13,981 bases of DNA from Candidatus Poribacteria bacterium (lineage in GTDB: Bacteria; Poribacteria; DTPJ01; WJIO01): positions 1 through 13,981 of the forward strand of contig WJIO01000353.1 in assembly GCA_014730235.1 (NCBI GenBank), read 5' to 3'. Positions 1-7,846 of this stretch are shown here, piece after piece (position 1 is the stretch's first letter; each line of letters starts with the position of its first letter). The notes under the pieces were generated by a model that worked only from the letters and a program-made list of their open reading frames with translations, was not told where the DNA came from and did not search any database. Position numbers and translations under genes: made by a program.

Positions 1-2
1 AT

Positions 3-500
3 TACCAGTTTTATGCTCTGTCCAGCCAGCTTGGTAGGTCTTTTTACTATTTTATTTTCAGGGGAATACCTATTTTTGCTGTAATGGTTGCCTTTTTTCC
101 CTGGGAAGGGCCTCATTCGTTTCTTGCTTTTATCCTGTTTTTACCAAGTCTTGCTCTTGGGGTTGTAATAACTTTTTCCCTGCGCTTTCTGGTGGGCATA
201 TCGGCTTTCTGGTTTCTGGATACCAAAGGCTTCAGGGCAATAGTGATGGGGGCTGGAACTTTCCTTTCGGGCTTCATGCTTCCTATTTCCTTTTTCCCTT
301 CAGGATTTGCCAAAGTCTGCGAATGGATGCCCTTTGTGGGTCAAAGCTACATACCTGTGGCCATATATCTCGGTAAGTATACAGGCATGGTTATGATGAA
401 CATGCTCATCCGACAGGTTGGCTGGACGATTATTTTAATTGTCACAGGCAAAATACTTATGTCTATGGCTGTCAGGAAGCTGGTTATCCAGGGTGGTTGA
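3..500 (+). CDS. ABC-2 type transporter permease, 3' part (5' end outside window)
   Basis: This is the C-terminal ~165 residues of an integral membrane permease. The reading frame is open from the first complete codon at base 3, so the ATG at 84 is internal and the real start lies to the left. Several hydrophobic stretches alternate with short polar loops. The text around 'GFMLPISFFPSGF', followed by a segment near 'GQSYIPVAIYLG', matches what I know of the COG4587-type ABC-2 permeases that pair with a COG3694-type permease and a COG4586-type ATPase. All three types are present here in a row. The stop at 498-500 lies just before the ATG (503) of the next gene, so the two are probably translationally coupled. 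The protein would form half of the membrane channel. The substrate cannot be read from sequence, and these systems are mostly uncharacterised exporters. Confidence 0.85.
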   Translation, partial: YQFYALSSQLGRSFYYFIFRGIPIFAVMVAFFPWEGPHSFLAFILFLPSLALGVVITFSLRFLVGISAFWFLDTKGFRAIVMGAGTFLSGFMLPISFFPSGFAKVCEWMPFVGQSYIPVAIYLGKYTGMVMMNMLIRQVGWTIILIVTGKILMSMAVRKLVIQGG

Positions 501-502
501 TT

Positions 503-1303
503 ATGTATTACCTTAGAATGTATTACAGCCTTATCAGCGCAGAACTGTGCTCCCAGATGCAGTATAAGGTATCTTTTATCCTTCAGTTTATAAGCAATAT
601 ATTTATCACATTTATTGATTTTCTTGTAATATTATTCCTGTTGAATAAGTTCTCCCATATAAAGGCATGGACACTTTGGGAAGTGGGACTTTTATACGGC
701 ATGACATCCGTATCCTTTGCCAGTGCGGAGATGCTTGGCCGGGGATTTCATGTGTTTGATAAGATGATCCGCATGGGTACTTTTGACCGACTGCTTATAC
801 GTCCTGTGGGTGTATTTATACAGGTTCTGGCTTCGGAAGTAGAACCTCGCAAGTTGGGTCGTTTTCTCCAGGGTTTTACGGTTATGGTAATATCCTGGTA
901 TAAACTGGGTATTGGGTTTGATATAATTAAAATAGTTTTTCTTGCCGCTGCTGTTACCAGCGGTATGTTATTTTTTGGTGCCATTCTGGTAGCAGGTGCG
1001 GCTATATGCTTCTGGACTGTGCAAGGTACGGAACTGCCGAATATAATAACCTACGGCGGGGTGGAGGTGCTGAGTTATCCCATATCAATCTACAAAGAAT
1101 GGTTTCGCATCACCCTTATATTCATTATACCTTTGGCCTTTATAAATTATTTTCCAGCCTTATACATTCTGGATATGCCAGATCCCCTGGGACTGCCGCA
1201 TTTTATGAGGTTTATTTTCCCCTTTGTTACCATAATCGTTATGCTCCTGGCCTTCAGGTTCTGGAACTATGGCGTTCAGCATTATCAAAGTACAGGGAGT
1301 TAA
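503..1303 (+). CDS. ABC-2 type transporter permease (COG3694-like)
   Basis: A 266-residue polytopic membrane protein that should pair with the preceding permease to form the export channel driven by the ATPase downstream. It has about six hydrophobic segments. An 'FDKMIRMGTFDRLLIRP' cytoplasmic stretch lies at roughly residues 85-101, and a conserved 'EWFRITLIFIIPLAFINYFP' segment is near residues 200-220. The C terminus ends 'HYQSTGS', the tail I associate with the ABC2_membrane_6 / COG3694 family. Length fits that family (about 260). I chose ATG 503 over an in-frame TTG at 497 because the G-rich AGGGTGG at 490-496 sits 6 bases before 503 and would overlap the TTG. The start falls 2 bases after the previous stop, which suggests coupling. 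No signal peptide is needed. Confidence 0.9.
   Translation: MYYLRMYYSLISAELCSQMQYKVSFILQFISNIFITFIDFLVILFLLNKFSHIKAWTLWEVGLLYGMTSVSFASAEMLGRGFHVFDKMIRMGTFDRLLIRPVGVFIQVLASEVEPRKLGRFLQGFTVMVISWYKLGIGFDIIKIVFLAAAVTSGMLFFGAILVAGAAICFWTVQGTELPNIITYGGVEVLSYPISIYKEWFRITLIFIIPLAFINYFPALYILDMPDPLGLPHFMRFIFPFVTIIVMLLAFRFWNYGVQHYQSTGS
1294..1299 (+). promoter_or_regulatory. Shine-Dalgarno AGGGAG setting a TTG start at 1308
   Basis: AGGGAG lies 8 bases before TTG 1308. An in-frame ATG at 1269 would lie inside the previous gene without a comparable site and would add 13 residues with no counterpart in the usual ATPase N terminus. The site overlaps the last codons of the upstream permease, so translation is probably coupled. 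Confidence 0.65.
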
Positions 1304-1307
1304 TTCT

Positions 1308-2294
1308 TTGCCAATTATAGAAGTTGATAACCTTAGAAAAGAGTTTAAAGTATACCAGCACCGAAAAGGTTTCTGGGGTGCTATAAGAAACCTGGCGTCA
1401 TCCCAATATTCATTGATAAAAGCCGTTGATGGTATATCCTTCGGCGTTGATGAAGGCCAGATGATTGGGTATGTGGGCCCAAACGGCGCTGGTAAATCCA
1501 CCACCATCAAGATGCTGACAGGGATACTGGTTCCAACATCAGGGAAAATAAATGTAGCAGGTCTTACACCCCATAAAAACAGAAAAGAAAACGCCCGGAG
1601 AATCGGTGTTGTATTCGGACAGCGAACCCAGTTATGGTGGGATTTACCCGTTATCGAATCGTTTCAGCTACTCAGGCGAATATACCGGGTTTCAGGGGAG
1701 AATTACAGCAGAAATCTGGATATGTTCCATGACCTGCTTAATATAGGCGATTTTATCAATACCCCTGTAAGGAAATTGAGTTTGGGCCAGCGCATGAGGT
1801 GTGATTTGGCAGCCGCATTGCTTCATGACCCACCCATACTATACTTGGATGAACCCACCATCGGTCTGGATGTGGTTGCAAAACAGCGCATCCGGACATT
1901 TCTCAATAATATAAATCAGGAGCGAAAGATCACCATTGTCCTTACAACCCACGATCTGGCAGACGTGGAAAAACTATGCAGAAGGATGATGATTATAGAT
2001 CATGGAAAAATTATATACGATGGTACGGTGGATGAAATCAAGCGGCGTTATGGAAAAAACCGTCGTCTTGTCGTGGATTTTGCCCGGAATTACAAACATA
2101 TACACATCCCCGGCAGCGAAATTATCAGGCGCAATGGTCACAGGATATGGTTGCAATTTAACCGGGATCATTACTCCGCATCTCAACTTATTTCCCAAAT
2201 AGCAGAAAAATATGATATAATTGACCTGACCCTTGAAGAACCTGAAATCGAAACCATAGTAGCCGGGATATACGAAGGTAAGATGGAAGAATAA
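1308..2294 (+). CDS. ABC transporter ATP-binding protein (COG4586-like)
   Basis: A 328-residue ATPase that would power the two permeases encoded just upstream. Numbered from TTG 1308, it shows Walker A GPNGAGKST (57-65), the Q-loop glutamine in 'VFGQRTQLWW' (about 105), signature LSLGQ (157-161; the LSxGQ variant usual in this subfamily), Walker B LYLDEP with catalytic Glu (about 182), a D-loop 'IGLD', and the H-loop histidine in 'LTTHDL' (about 215). The last ~90 residues form a C-terminal extension after the nucleotide-binding domain, as in DrrA/NatA-type exporter ATPases. The N terminus starting 'PIIEVDNLRKEFKVY' is typical once the TTG start is used. It is the last gene of the operon. No regulator or substrate clue is present, so drug, lipid or polysaccharide export are all possible. 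Confidence 0.93.
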   Translation: MPIIEVDNLRKEFKVYQHRKGFWGAIRNLASSQYSLIKAVDGISFGVDEGQMIGYVGPNGAGKSTTIKMLTGILVPTSGKINVAGLTPHKNRKENARRIGVVFGQRTQLWWDLPVIESFQLLRRIYRVSGENYSRNLDMFHDLLNIGDFINTPVRKLSLGQRMRCDLAAALLHDPPILYLDEPTIGLDVVAKQRIRTFLNNINQERKITIVLTTHDLADVEKLCRRMMIIDHGKIIYDGTVDEIKRRYGKNRRLVVDFARNYKHIHIPGSEIIRRNGHRIWLQFNRDHYSASQLISQIAEKYDIIDLTLEEPEIETIVAGIYEGKMEE

Positions 2295-2298
2295 ACAG

Positions 2299-2441
2299 GG
2301 TTCTTCCGGGTTTAGTGTGGAAATGAAGAAAAATTACAAATTTTACACAAAACCCACTTTACTTGTCATTCCTGCTTTCGCAGGAATGACAAGCTTATAG
2401 AAGTTTTTTATTTTTACCACACTACTTAACTCCGAAGAACC
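2299..2441. repeat. MITE-like nested inverted repeat with palindromic core
   Basis: The whole gap after the ABC operon is an imperfect inverted repeat. Outer ends GGTTCTTC (2299-2306) and GAAGAACC (2434-2441) are complementary, as are AGTGTGG (2314-2320) and CCACACT (2417-2423). At the centre is a perfect 14-bp stem, 2362-2375 with 2380-2393, around a TTTC loop. Conceptual translation of the core on + reads VIPAFAGMT, the signature of a palindrome dispersed in many bacterial genomes and a common source of spurious ORFs. A T-rich run (2404-2415) after the core hairpin could add terminator activity for the ABC operon. No clear target-site duplication is visible. A relative lies at 13892-13936. 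Confidence 0.65.
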
Positions 2442-2454
2442 AAAAATCTAAAAT
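2426..2454 (+). promoter_or_regulatory. Possible sigma-A promoter for lhr
   Basis: TTAACT (2426-2431, 4 of 6 to consensus) and TAAAAT (2449-2454, 5 of 6) are separated by 17 bases, upstream of the helicase start. The -35 box lies inside the right arm of the inverted repeat. The DNA is AT-rich, so chance matches are likely and this is a weak call. Confidence 0.25.
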
Positions 2455-2513
2455 ATAGTATAAGAATGTAACAAAAACTGATTTGATAAAACTACCCCAG
2501 GGAGTCTATCTAT

Positions 2514-5500
2514 ATGTCTTTAGTTGAGCTTAATGATGACGGTATTCCGGGTATAAAGGAATTATCATCCTTATTCGAACCATACGTCTGGGAATGGTTT
2601 CAGGATACCTTTGGCAAGCCCAGTCCTCCCCAGTTGGCCAGTTGGCCCAGGATAGCAGAAGGCAGGAATACGCTGATATTTTCTCCTACTGGTTCGGGGA
2701 AAACCCTGGCAGCTTTTTTATGGTGTATAAATGACCTTTTCAGCATGGGTGCTCAAAAAGCCACAGTTTATGGTGAAGTGCCACTTCAGGATGCCGTATA
2801 CGTCCTTTATATTTCCCCTTTAAAAGCACTTAATAACGACATCCAGAAGAACCTGACAGAACCTTTGGAAGGTATAAAAAATTACGCTAAAAGACATATT
2901 ACAGATGTACCTGATATTAGATCAGAAGTGCGAACCGGTGACACAACTCAGAGTCAGCGTGCACGAATGGCCCGACGTCCTCCCCACATACTTATAACCA
3001 CCCCTGAGTCCCTCTTTATAATCCTGACAACACAGAAATTCCGGGAAGCCCTGCGAACTGTGAAATATGTTATTGTTGACGAAATCCACGCAATGTCCGA
3101 CAACAAGCGAGGGGTGCATCTATCATCCTCTCTGGAGAGATTACAGGACTTCGCCCGGGAGGATTTTACCCGGATTGGCCTTTCAGCCACCCAGAAGCCG
3201 CTGGACAGGATAGCAAAATACCTGGTAGGTGTTGATAATGATGGCAATCCCAGAGATTGTGAGATCGTGGACGTAGGGGCGCGAAAAGACCTGAACGTGA
3301 GGGTAATATCTCCGGTGGACAACCTTCTGGAATCCCACTTTGACGCTATATGGGGTTCATCCTACGCCCACATGCTTTCTATGGTGCATGAACATGATAC
3401 GACCCTCATATTTACCAATAGCCGATACAAGACTGAAAGGACATCCCTCAGGTTAAACGAGCTTTCGGAGGAAAATCCTGTAAATGTTGGAGCACATCAT
3501 GGAAGCATGTCCAAAAATGTCCGGCTGGACATGGAAAACAAGCTGAAGAACAGCGAGATGGATGCCCTGGTGGCTACTTCGTCTCTTGAGCTTGGTATTG
3601 ATGTGGGCAGCATAGACCTGGTTTGCCAGATACAGTCTCCCAAATCCGTATCAAAAGGTATGCAGCGCATTGGTCGGGCTGGACACCTGCTTAACGCTAC
3701 CAGCAAAGGACGTTTGCTGGTAACTGACAGGGATGACCTGGTAGAATCGGCTGTATTGGTATGGGCTATTATGGAAGGTGAGATTGACACAACGCGAATC
3801 CCCATGAATTGTCTGGATGTCCTGGCCCAACAGATCACAGCGGCAGTGGCTGCAGATGACTGGGAAGCTGATGATCTCTACCGTCTGATGCGTCATTCAT
3901 ACTGCTTTAAGGATTTAGAAAGGGATGATTTTGACCGGGTGCTGGACATGCTGGCGGCAAATTACTCCTTCCGTATGGAGCGCCCTCCCTATGCCAAGAT
4001 AAGCTGGGATAAGGTAAATAATATCCTCAGACCGGAACGCAGCGCGCGCTTAATTGCTTTTCGATCAGGCGGCACTATACCTGATGTGAACGACTACGAT
4101 GTGTATTTCGGAGCGCGTAAGACCAAAGTAGGGCAATTAGACGAGGGGTTCGTTGAAGAACTACACACCGGCGATATATTCATACTGGGTAGCTCGTCCT
4201 GGCAGGTGACAGGTATAGAAAAAAACCGGGTGGTGGTGGAAGATGTTTATGGCAAAGCACCGACTATTCCCTTCTGGGGCGGAGACAGGGATTCCCGCAC
4301 TTATGACTTGGGTGTATTGGTGGGAAAATTCCGCAGAACTATGGATGCCATGCTGGATAAAACAATATCAGAGATCGAGAACTGGCTTGTTGACGAATAT
4401 TTTGTAAACGAAAACGGGGCCAAGTCAATATACGAGTACTTCCGGGAGCAGAAATCCGTTATGGATCATATACCATCGGATCAATTGGTGATGGTGGAAC
4501 ACTTCCACAACGAACTGGGACAACAGCAGATAATAATTCATTCATCCTTTGGTATCCGCATGAATGATCCTTGGGCTATGGCCATAACTGAAGCCATAAG
4601 AAAGAAATACGGATTCCGCATACAATATGCCACTGTGGATGATGGGATTCTTTTGACAATGCCTCCGGAAAAAGAGATTGATCCCCATGAAGTGCTTGAT
4701 CTGGTAAACATTGATAACGTGGACGATTTGCTACAGGAAGCCGTATTCAACTCCCCGGTATTTGCCTCAAGATTTCGGCATAACGCTGTCCGGGCATTGC
4801 TGGTACTCAGGGAATATAAAGGCAGGAAAACACCAGTATGGCTACAAAATCTCCGGGCATCTGAGTTGCTGGAAGCCTGTAGAGAAGATAAGACATTCCC
4901 CCTGATACTGGAGACTATGCGGGAGTGTATGAACGAATCCCTGGATGTGCCAAATCTGTTGAAAGTGTTGGAAAATTTTGAGAACGGCATTATTACATCT
5001 AATGTTATAGATACAAAAATCCCATCGCCTTTTACCCATACCCTGTTACTGGTAGGTCAATATGGCGACTTTGGCACTATCTCGGATCGTGAACGCAAAA
5101 GCAGGATGATGCACCTTCACCGGGAGGTTTTGAGGCAGATTCTGGATGAGGAAACACTGCGAAATCTGCTGGACGAAGAAGCCGTCCAGTCTGTAGAATC
5201 CCGATTACAACACACTGATCCTCAGCGAAAAGCCAGGGATGCCAACGAATTAGCAAGGGTTATATCAGATTTAGGCGACCTGGTGCTTATTCCTGATGAT
5301 GAAATATCCATACAGGATCGAAGCCTGGACGATGCAGGACAGATGATGATGGAACTGGTGAAGGATCATCGGATTATTCGGGTTCCCCTGTCCACCACAG
5401 AGACTAACCGGGAGCGATGGATTACCACAGAGAATTTCCCACTTTACCGGGCGGCTTTTGGTATTGACATAAAGACGGATGATAAAGATGATGAGATTCT

Positions 5501-7748
5501 GGAATACCTGAAAAAATCAGGGGCAGTGTCTCTAAGCCGAATACCTGTGAAAAGCGGTATTGAAAAACCCATGGAAAAGCTTATAAACGGTTACCGGGTA
5601 CTGAGGCTTCATCCCCAATTTTCCCTCAGCGCGGATATGGATTCGGAAAATACCCGCGTTGAGTATGTCTCTGTAGATAGCTGGATTCCTGAGAACATAC
5701 TTGAACAGGATATGGAACGCCTGGAAGCCCGAAAAATCCTGGTGGAAAGGTTTATGAGGACACACGGGCCTGTAACCAAATACGAAATAATGGAACGCTA
5801 CGGCTTTTCCGATACCTTTGTAGGTTCTATTCTTTCCGACCTTTACGAAGAAGGAAGTATAGTCAGCGGAGAATACGTGCCAACCAAATCATTCCCCCAG
5901 TGGTGTTACAAGGCAAACCTGGAGGAGATTCACCGCCTGACTCTCAACCGTCTGCGTAAGGAAATGGAGCCAGCTACACCGGAGGAATACAATGATTTCC
6001 TTATCCGGTGGCAGCATGTGCATCCCGATACCCGGCTTTCAGGTGTTGACGGATTGACGGAAGCTATAGGACAGCTCCAGGGGTATGAGGTTTTGCAGGG
6101 CGTTATTGAACGGGATATGCTGCCATCCCGGGTTAAAGATTACAATAACTCCATGCTGGACAGGCTTTGTTACAGTGGTCAGGTGTTCTGGCGGAGGTTT
6201 GATTACAAATCCCTCAAGCGGGGAAGGATCGGTTTTTGCTTCCGGGAGGATCGGGATTGGGTAGTTACCAACCCGAAGGAAGTTGACATGAAAGTTGACA
6301 AATGGGATGAAGATATACCCGAACAATGCAACGCCGTCAGGGATTACCTACGTAAAAACGGTCCGAGTTTTTTCGACGATATCGTAAAGACAACCGATAT
6401 TGACTGGCGTTACGTCCTTCGTGCTATCTGGCATCTGGTGTGGACGGGTGAGGCCACCAATGATGGCTATGAATCTATACGTCATGCCGGTTTCACCAGC
6501 GGTCTTTCAGGGTGTTATGATTTATTCAAAAAACCCTGGAGTAAAGGCGTCACTGTTGATTATATCATAAAGCACATGCTGGACTATCGCAGGCTTGATC
6601 CTACCCTGGGAAGGTGGGTACCTACTGAAAGACTGCTGCCAGACTCTATGGAAACAATGGAAGCAGAAGTACGGGCGGCAAAGTGGGCGGAACTGCTGCT
6701 GAAACGATACGGGATTATGTGTAAAGACTGTATGAAACGGGAGCAGGGAACGCCGTCATGGGGTGACATACGAAAAGCCCTGATAAAGATGGAACTGCTG
6801 GGAAAAATACGCCGGGGGTTCTTTGTGCAGGAGCTTTCCGGTGAGCAGTTTGCCTATCCTGAAACGGTGGAATTGCTAAGGGAGGCAAAGCTCAGAAATC
6901 CAGAATCTGATGATGAAAACTCCCCAAACTTTGATCCTGATGAACCCATGATATTGCTGAATGTCATTGATCCGGCCAACGCCTTTACCAGCTTTCTGAG
7001 TCTGACAGACGAAGCCGGAGAGGATGTAAAGCTGGGTAATACTCCCCATAATTATGTGGTTTGCCAATATGGCAAGCCTATTGTTTCCTATGCAATTTCC
7101 TCAAATCATATAAAAATCTTAGCTGATTTAACAGACCAGATGGCAGAAAAGGCTATCAGAACCATAATGCAGCTTGTGGACAATCCCCCGCCGGTAGAAA
7201 GCTACAAGGAAATTAACATACGCGATTGGAATGGTCATCCTATTGATGTAAGCCCAGCCCGGTATTTGCTTATGAAGCTAGGTTTTGTAAATTCCGGTAC
7301 TCGGAGTAAAGGTTTTGTCTACGATGGACTCAGCAAAGCTGATGATGCCACTATAATGGAGATGGAACAGAATATACCCGAAATATTTGAAAGGGTTGAC
7401 AAGGAAAAAGCACCGGTAACCTACGATGCCCAGTGGATAATATCCAGATCATACAGGGATATAAGGGATCAGGTGAAAAAACTCCTGGAATTATTGCAGA
7501 AAGAATTACCCAAAAAGTGTGAATTCCATTACTATCCCCGCAGGATTGAGATAAGCTATCGCGGGGTAAAGTGTATTAATCCCCATATCCAGAAAAGGCA
7601 AATAAGGTTACAAATAACCCACAGGGGGTGGACTCCGGGAATATTGATTGATTCTGATACCGATCTGAATTCTCCTGAGTTCATGGAAGTATTCCAGACG
7701 CGATTCCAGAAGACCAGACAGGCTATTGATGATCTACTGGATTCATAG
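2514..7748 (+). CDS. lhr: Lhr-type large superfamily 2 helicase, long form with extra C-terminal domain
   Basis: A 1744-residue ATP-dependent 3'-5' DNA translocase/helicase of the Lhr family, implicated in DNA repair. The core shows Q-motif region PPQ (38-40), motif I SPTGSGKT (57-64), Ia SPLKAL (101-106), TPESL (163-167), Walker B DEIH (189-192), motif III SAT (224-226), motif IV LIFTNSR, motif V ATSSLELGIDVG (354-365) and motif VI QRIGRAGH (384-391). The winged-helix/Lhr core ends near residue 900 with the usual 'LLDEEAVQSVESRLQ'. The C-terminal half carries Lhr-CTD landmarks: GRW near 1365, IRRGFFV near 1432 and DPAN near 1487. In E. coli this region belongs to an AlkZ-like fold and has been reported to have uracil-DNA glycosylase activity. 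Canonical Lhr ends at about residue 1605, and another ~139 residues follow. AGGGAG (2499-2504) lies 9 bases before the ATG. It appears to be a single-gene unit, with no partner nuclease next to it. Confidence 0.95.
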   Translation: MSLVELNDDGIPGIKELSSLFEPYVWEWFQDTFGKPSPPQLASWPRIAEGRNTLIFSPTGSGKTLAAFLWCINDLFSMGAQKATVYGEVPLQDAVYVLYISPLKALNNDIQKNLTEPLEGIKNYAKRHITDVPDIRSEVRTGDTTQSQRARMARRPPHILITTPESLFIILTTQKFREALRTVKYVIVDEIHAMSDNKRGVHLSSSLERLQDFAREDFTRIGLSATQKPLDRIAKYLVGVDNDGNPRDCEIVDVGARKDLNVRVISPVDNLLESHFDAIWGSSYAHMLSMVHEHDTTLIFTNSRYKTERTSLRLNELSEENPVNVGAHHGSMSKNVRLDMENKLKNSEMDALVATSSLELGIDVGSIDLVCQIQSPKSVSKGMQRIGRAGHLLNATSKGRLLVTDRDDLVESAVLVWAIMEGEIDTTRIPMNCLDVLAQQITAAVAADDWEADDLYRLMRHSYCFKDLERDDFDRVLDMLAANYSFRMERPPYAKISWDKVNNILRPERSARLIAFRSGGTIPDVNDYDVYFGARKTKVGQLDEGFVEELHTGDIFILGSSSWQVTGIEKNRVVVEDVYGKAPTIPFWGGDRDSRTYDLGVLVGKFRRTMDAMLDKTISEIENWLVDEYFVNENGAKSIYEYFREQKSVMDHIPSDQLVMVEHFHNELGQQQIIIHSSFGIRMNDPWAMAITEAIRKKYGFRIQYATVDDGILLTMPPEKEIDPHEVLDLVNIDNVDDLLQEAVFNSPVFASRFRHNAVRALLVLREYKGRKTPVWLQNLRASELLEACREDKTFPLILETMRECMNESLDVPNLLKVLENFENGIITSNVIDTKIPSPFTHTLLLVGQYGDFGTISDRERKSRMMHLHREVLRQILDEETLRNLLDEEAVQSVESRLQHTDPQRKARDANELARVISDLGDLVLIPDDEISIQDRSLDDAGQMMMELVKDHRIIRVPLSTTETNRERWITTENFPLYRAAFGIDIKTDDKDDEILEYLKKSGAVSLSRIPVKSGIEKPMEKLINGYRVLRLHPQFSLSADMDSENTRVEYVSVDSWIPENILEQDMERLEARKILVERFMRTHGPVTKYEIMERYGFSDTFVGSILSDLYEEGSIVSGEYVPTKSFPQWCYKANLEEIHRLTLNRLRKEMEPATPEEYNDFLIRWQHVHPDTRLSGVDGLTEAIGQLQGYEVLQGVIERDMLPSRVKDYNNSMLDRLCYSGQVFWRRFDYKSLKRGRIGFCFREDRDWVVTNPKEVDMKVDKWDEDIPEQCNAVRDYLRKNGPSFFDDIVKTTDIDWRYVLRAIWHLVWTGEATNDGYESIRHAGFTSGLSGCYDLFKKPWSKGVTVDYIIKHMLDYRRLDPTLGRWVPTERLLPDSMETMEAEVRAAKWAELLLKRYGIMCKDCMKREQGTPSWGDIRKALIKMELLGKIRRGFFVQELSGEQFAYPETVELLREAKLRNPESDDENSPNFDPDEPMILLNVIDPANAFTSFLSLTDEAGEDVKLGNTPHNYVVCQYGKPIVSYAISSNHIKILADLTDQMAEKAIRTIMQLVDNPPPVESYKEINIRDWNGHPIDVSPARYLLMKLGFVNSGTRSKGFVYDGLSKADDATIMEMEQNIPEIFERVDKEKAPVTYDAQWIISRSYRDIRDQVKKLLELLQKELPKKCEFHYYPRRIEISYRGVKCINPHIQKRQIRLQITHRGWTPGILIDSDTDLNSPEFMEVFQTRFQKTRQAIDDLLDS

Positions 7749-7771
7749 TTGAAAGATAATTGAAATTTTTA

Positions 7772-7799
7772 TTGTATTTAAGTTGTTTATATTTATAAT
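7772..7799 (+). promoter_or_regulatory. Likely sigma-A promoter of the metal ATPase gene
   Basis: A perfect -10 TATAAT (7794-7799) sits 16 bases after a weak -35 TTGTAT (7772-7777) in the 98-base gap between lhr and the ATPase. No hairpin terminator is visible after lhr, so some read-through is possible. An 11-base dyad AATAATTTATT (7810-7820) lies near the expected transcription start and could be an operator. Confidence 0.45.
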
Positions 7800-7832
7800 A
7801 TGGTACTTGAATAATTTATTGTCCCTAACAAC

Positions 7833-7838
7833 AGGAGG
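7833..7838 (+). promoter_or_regulatory. Shine-Dalgarno AGGAGG selecting ATG 7847
   Basis: A perfect AGGAGG lies 8 bases before ATG 7847. The in-frame GTG at 7838 overlaps the last G of this site and cannot be the start that uses it, so the protein begins MSCETCC. Confidence 0.85.
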
Positions 7839-7846
7839 TGAACATC

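Noticed and set aside
1160-1510. 116-codon minus-strand open frame across the permease/ATPase junction
   Set aside because: It is antisense to two conserved ABC genes including Walker A, with no family match, and is best read as a shadow.
2954-3322. 122-codon minus-strand open frame inside lhr
   Set aside because: It lies wholly within the conserved helicase core on the opposite strand, has no recognisable domain or ribosome binding site, and has arginine/serine-rich shadow composition.
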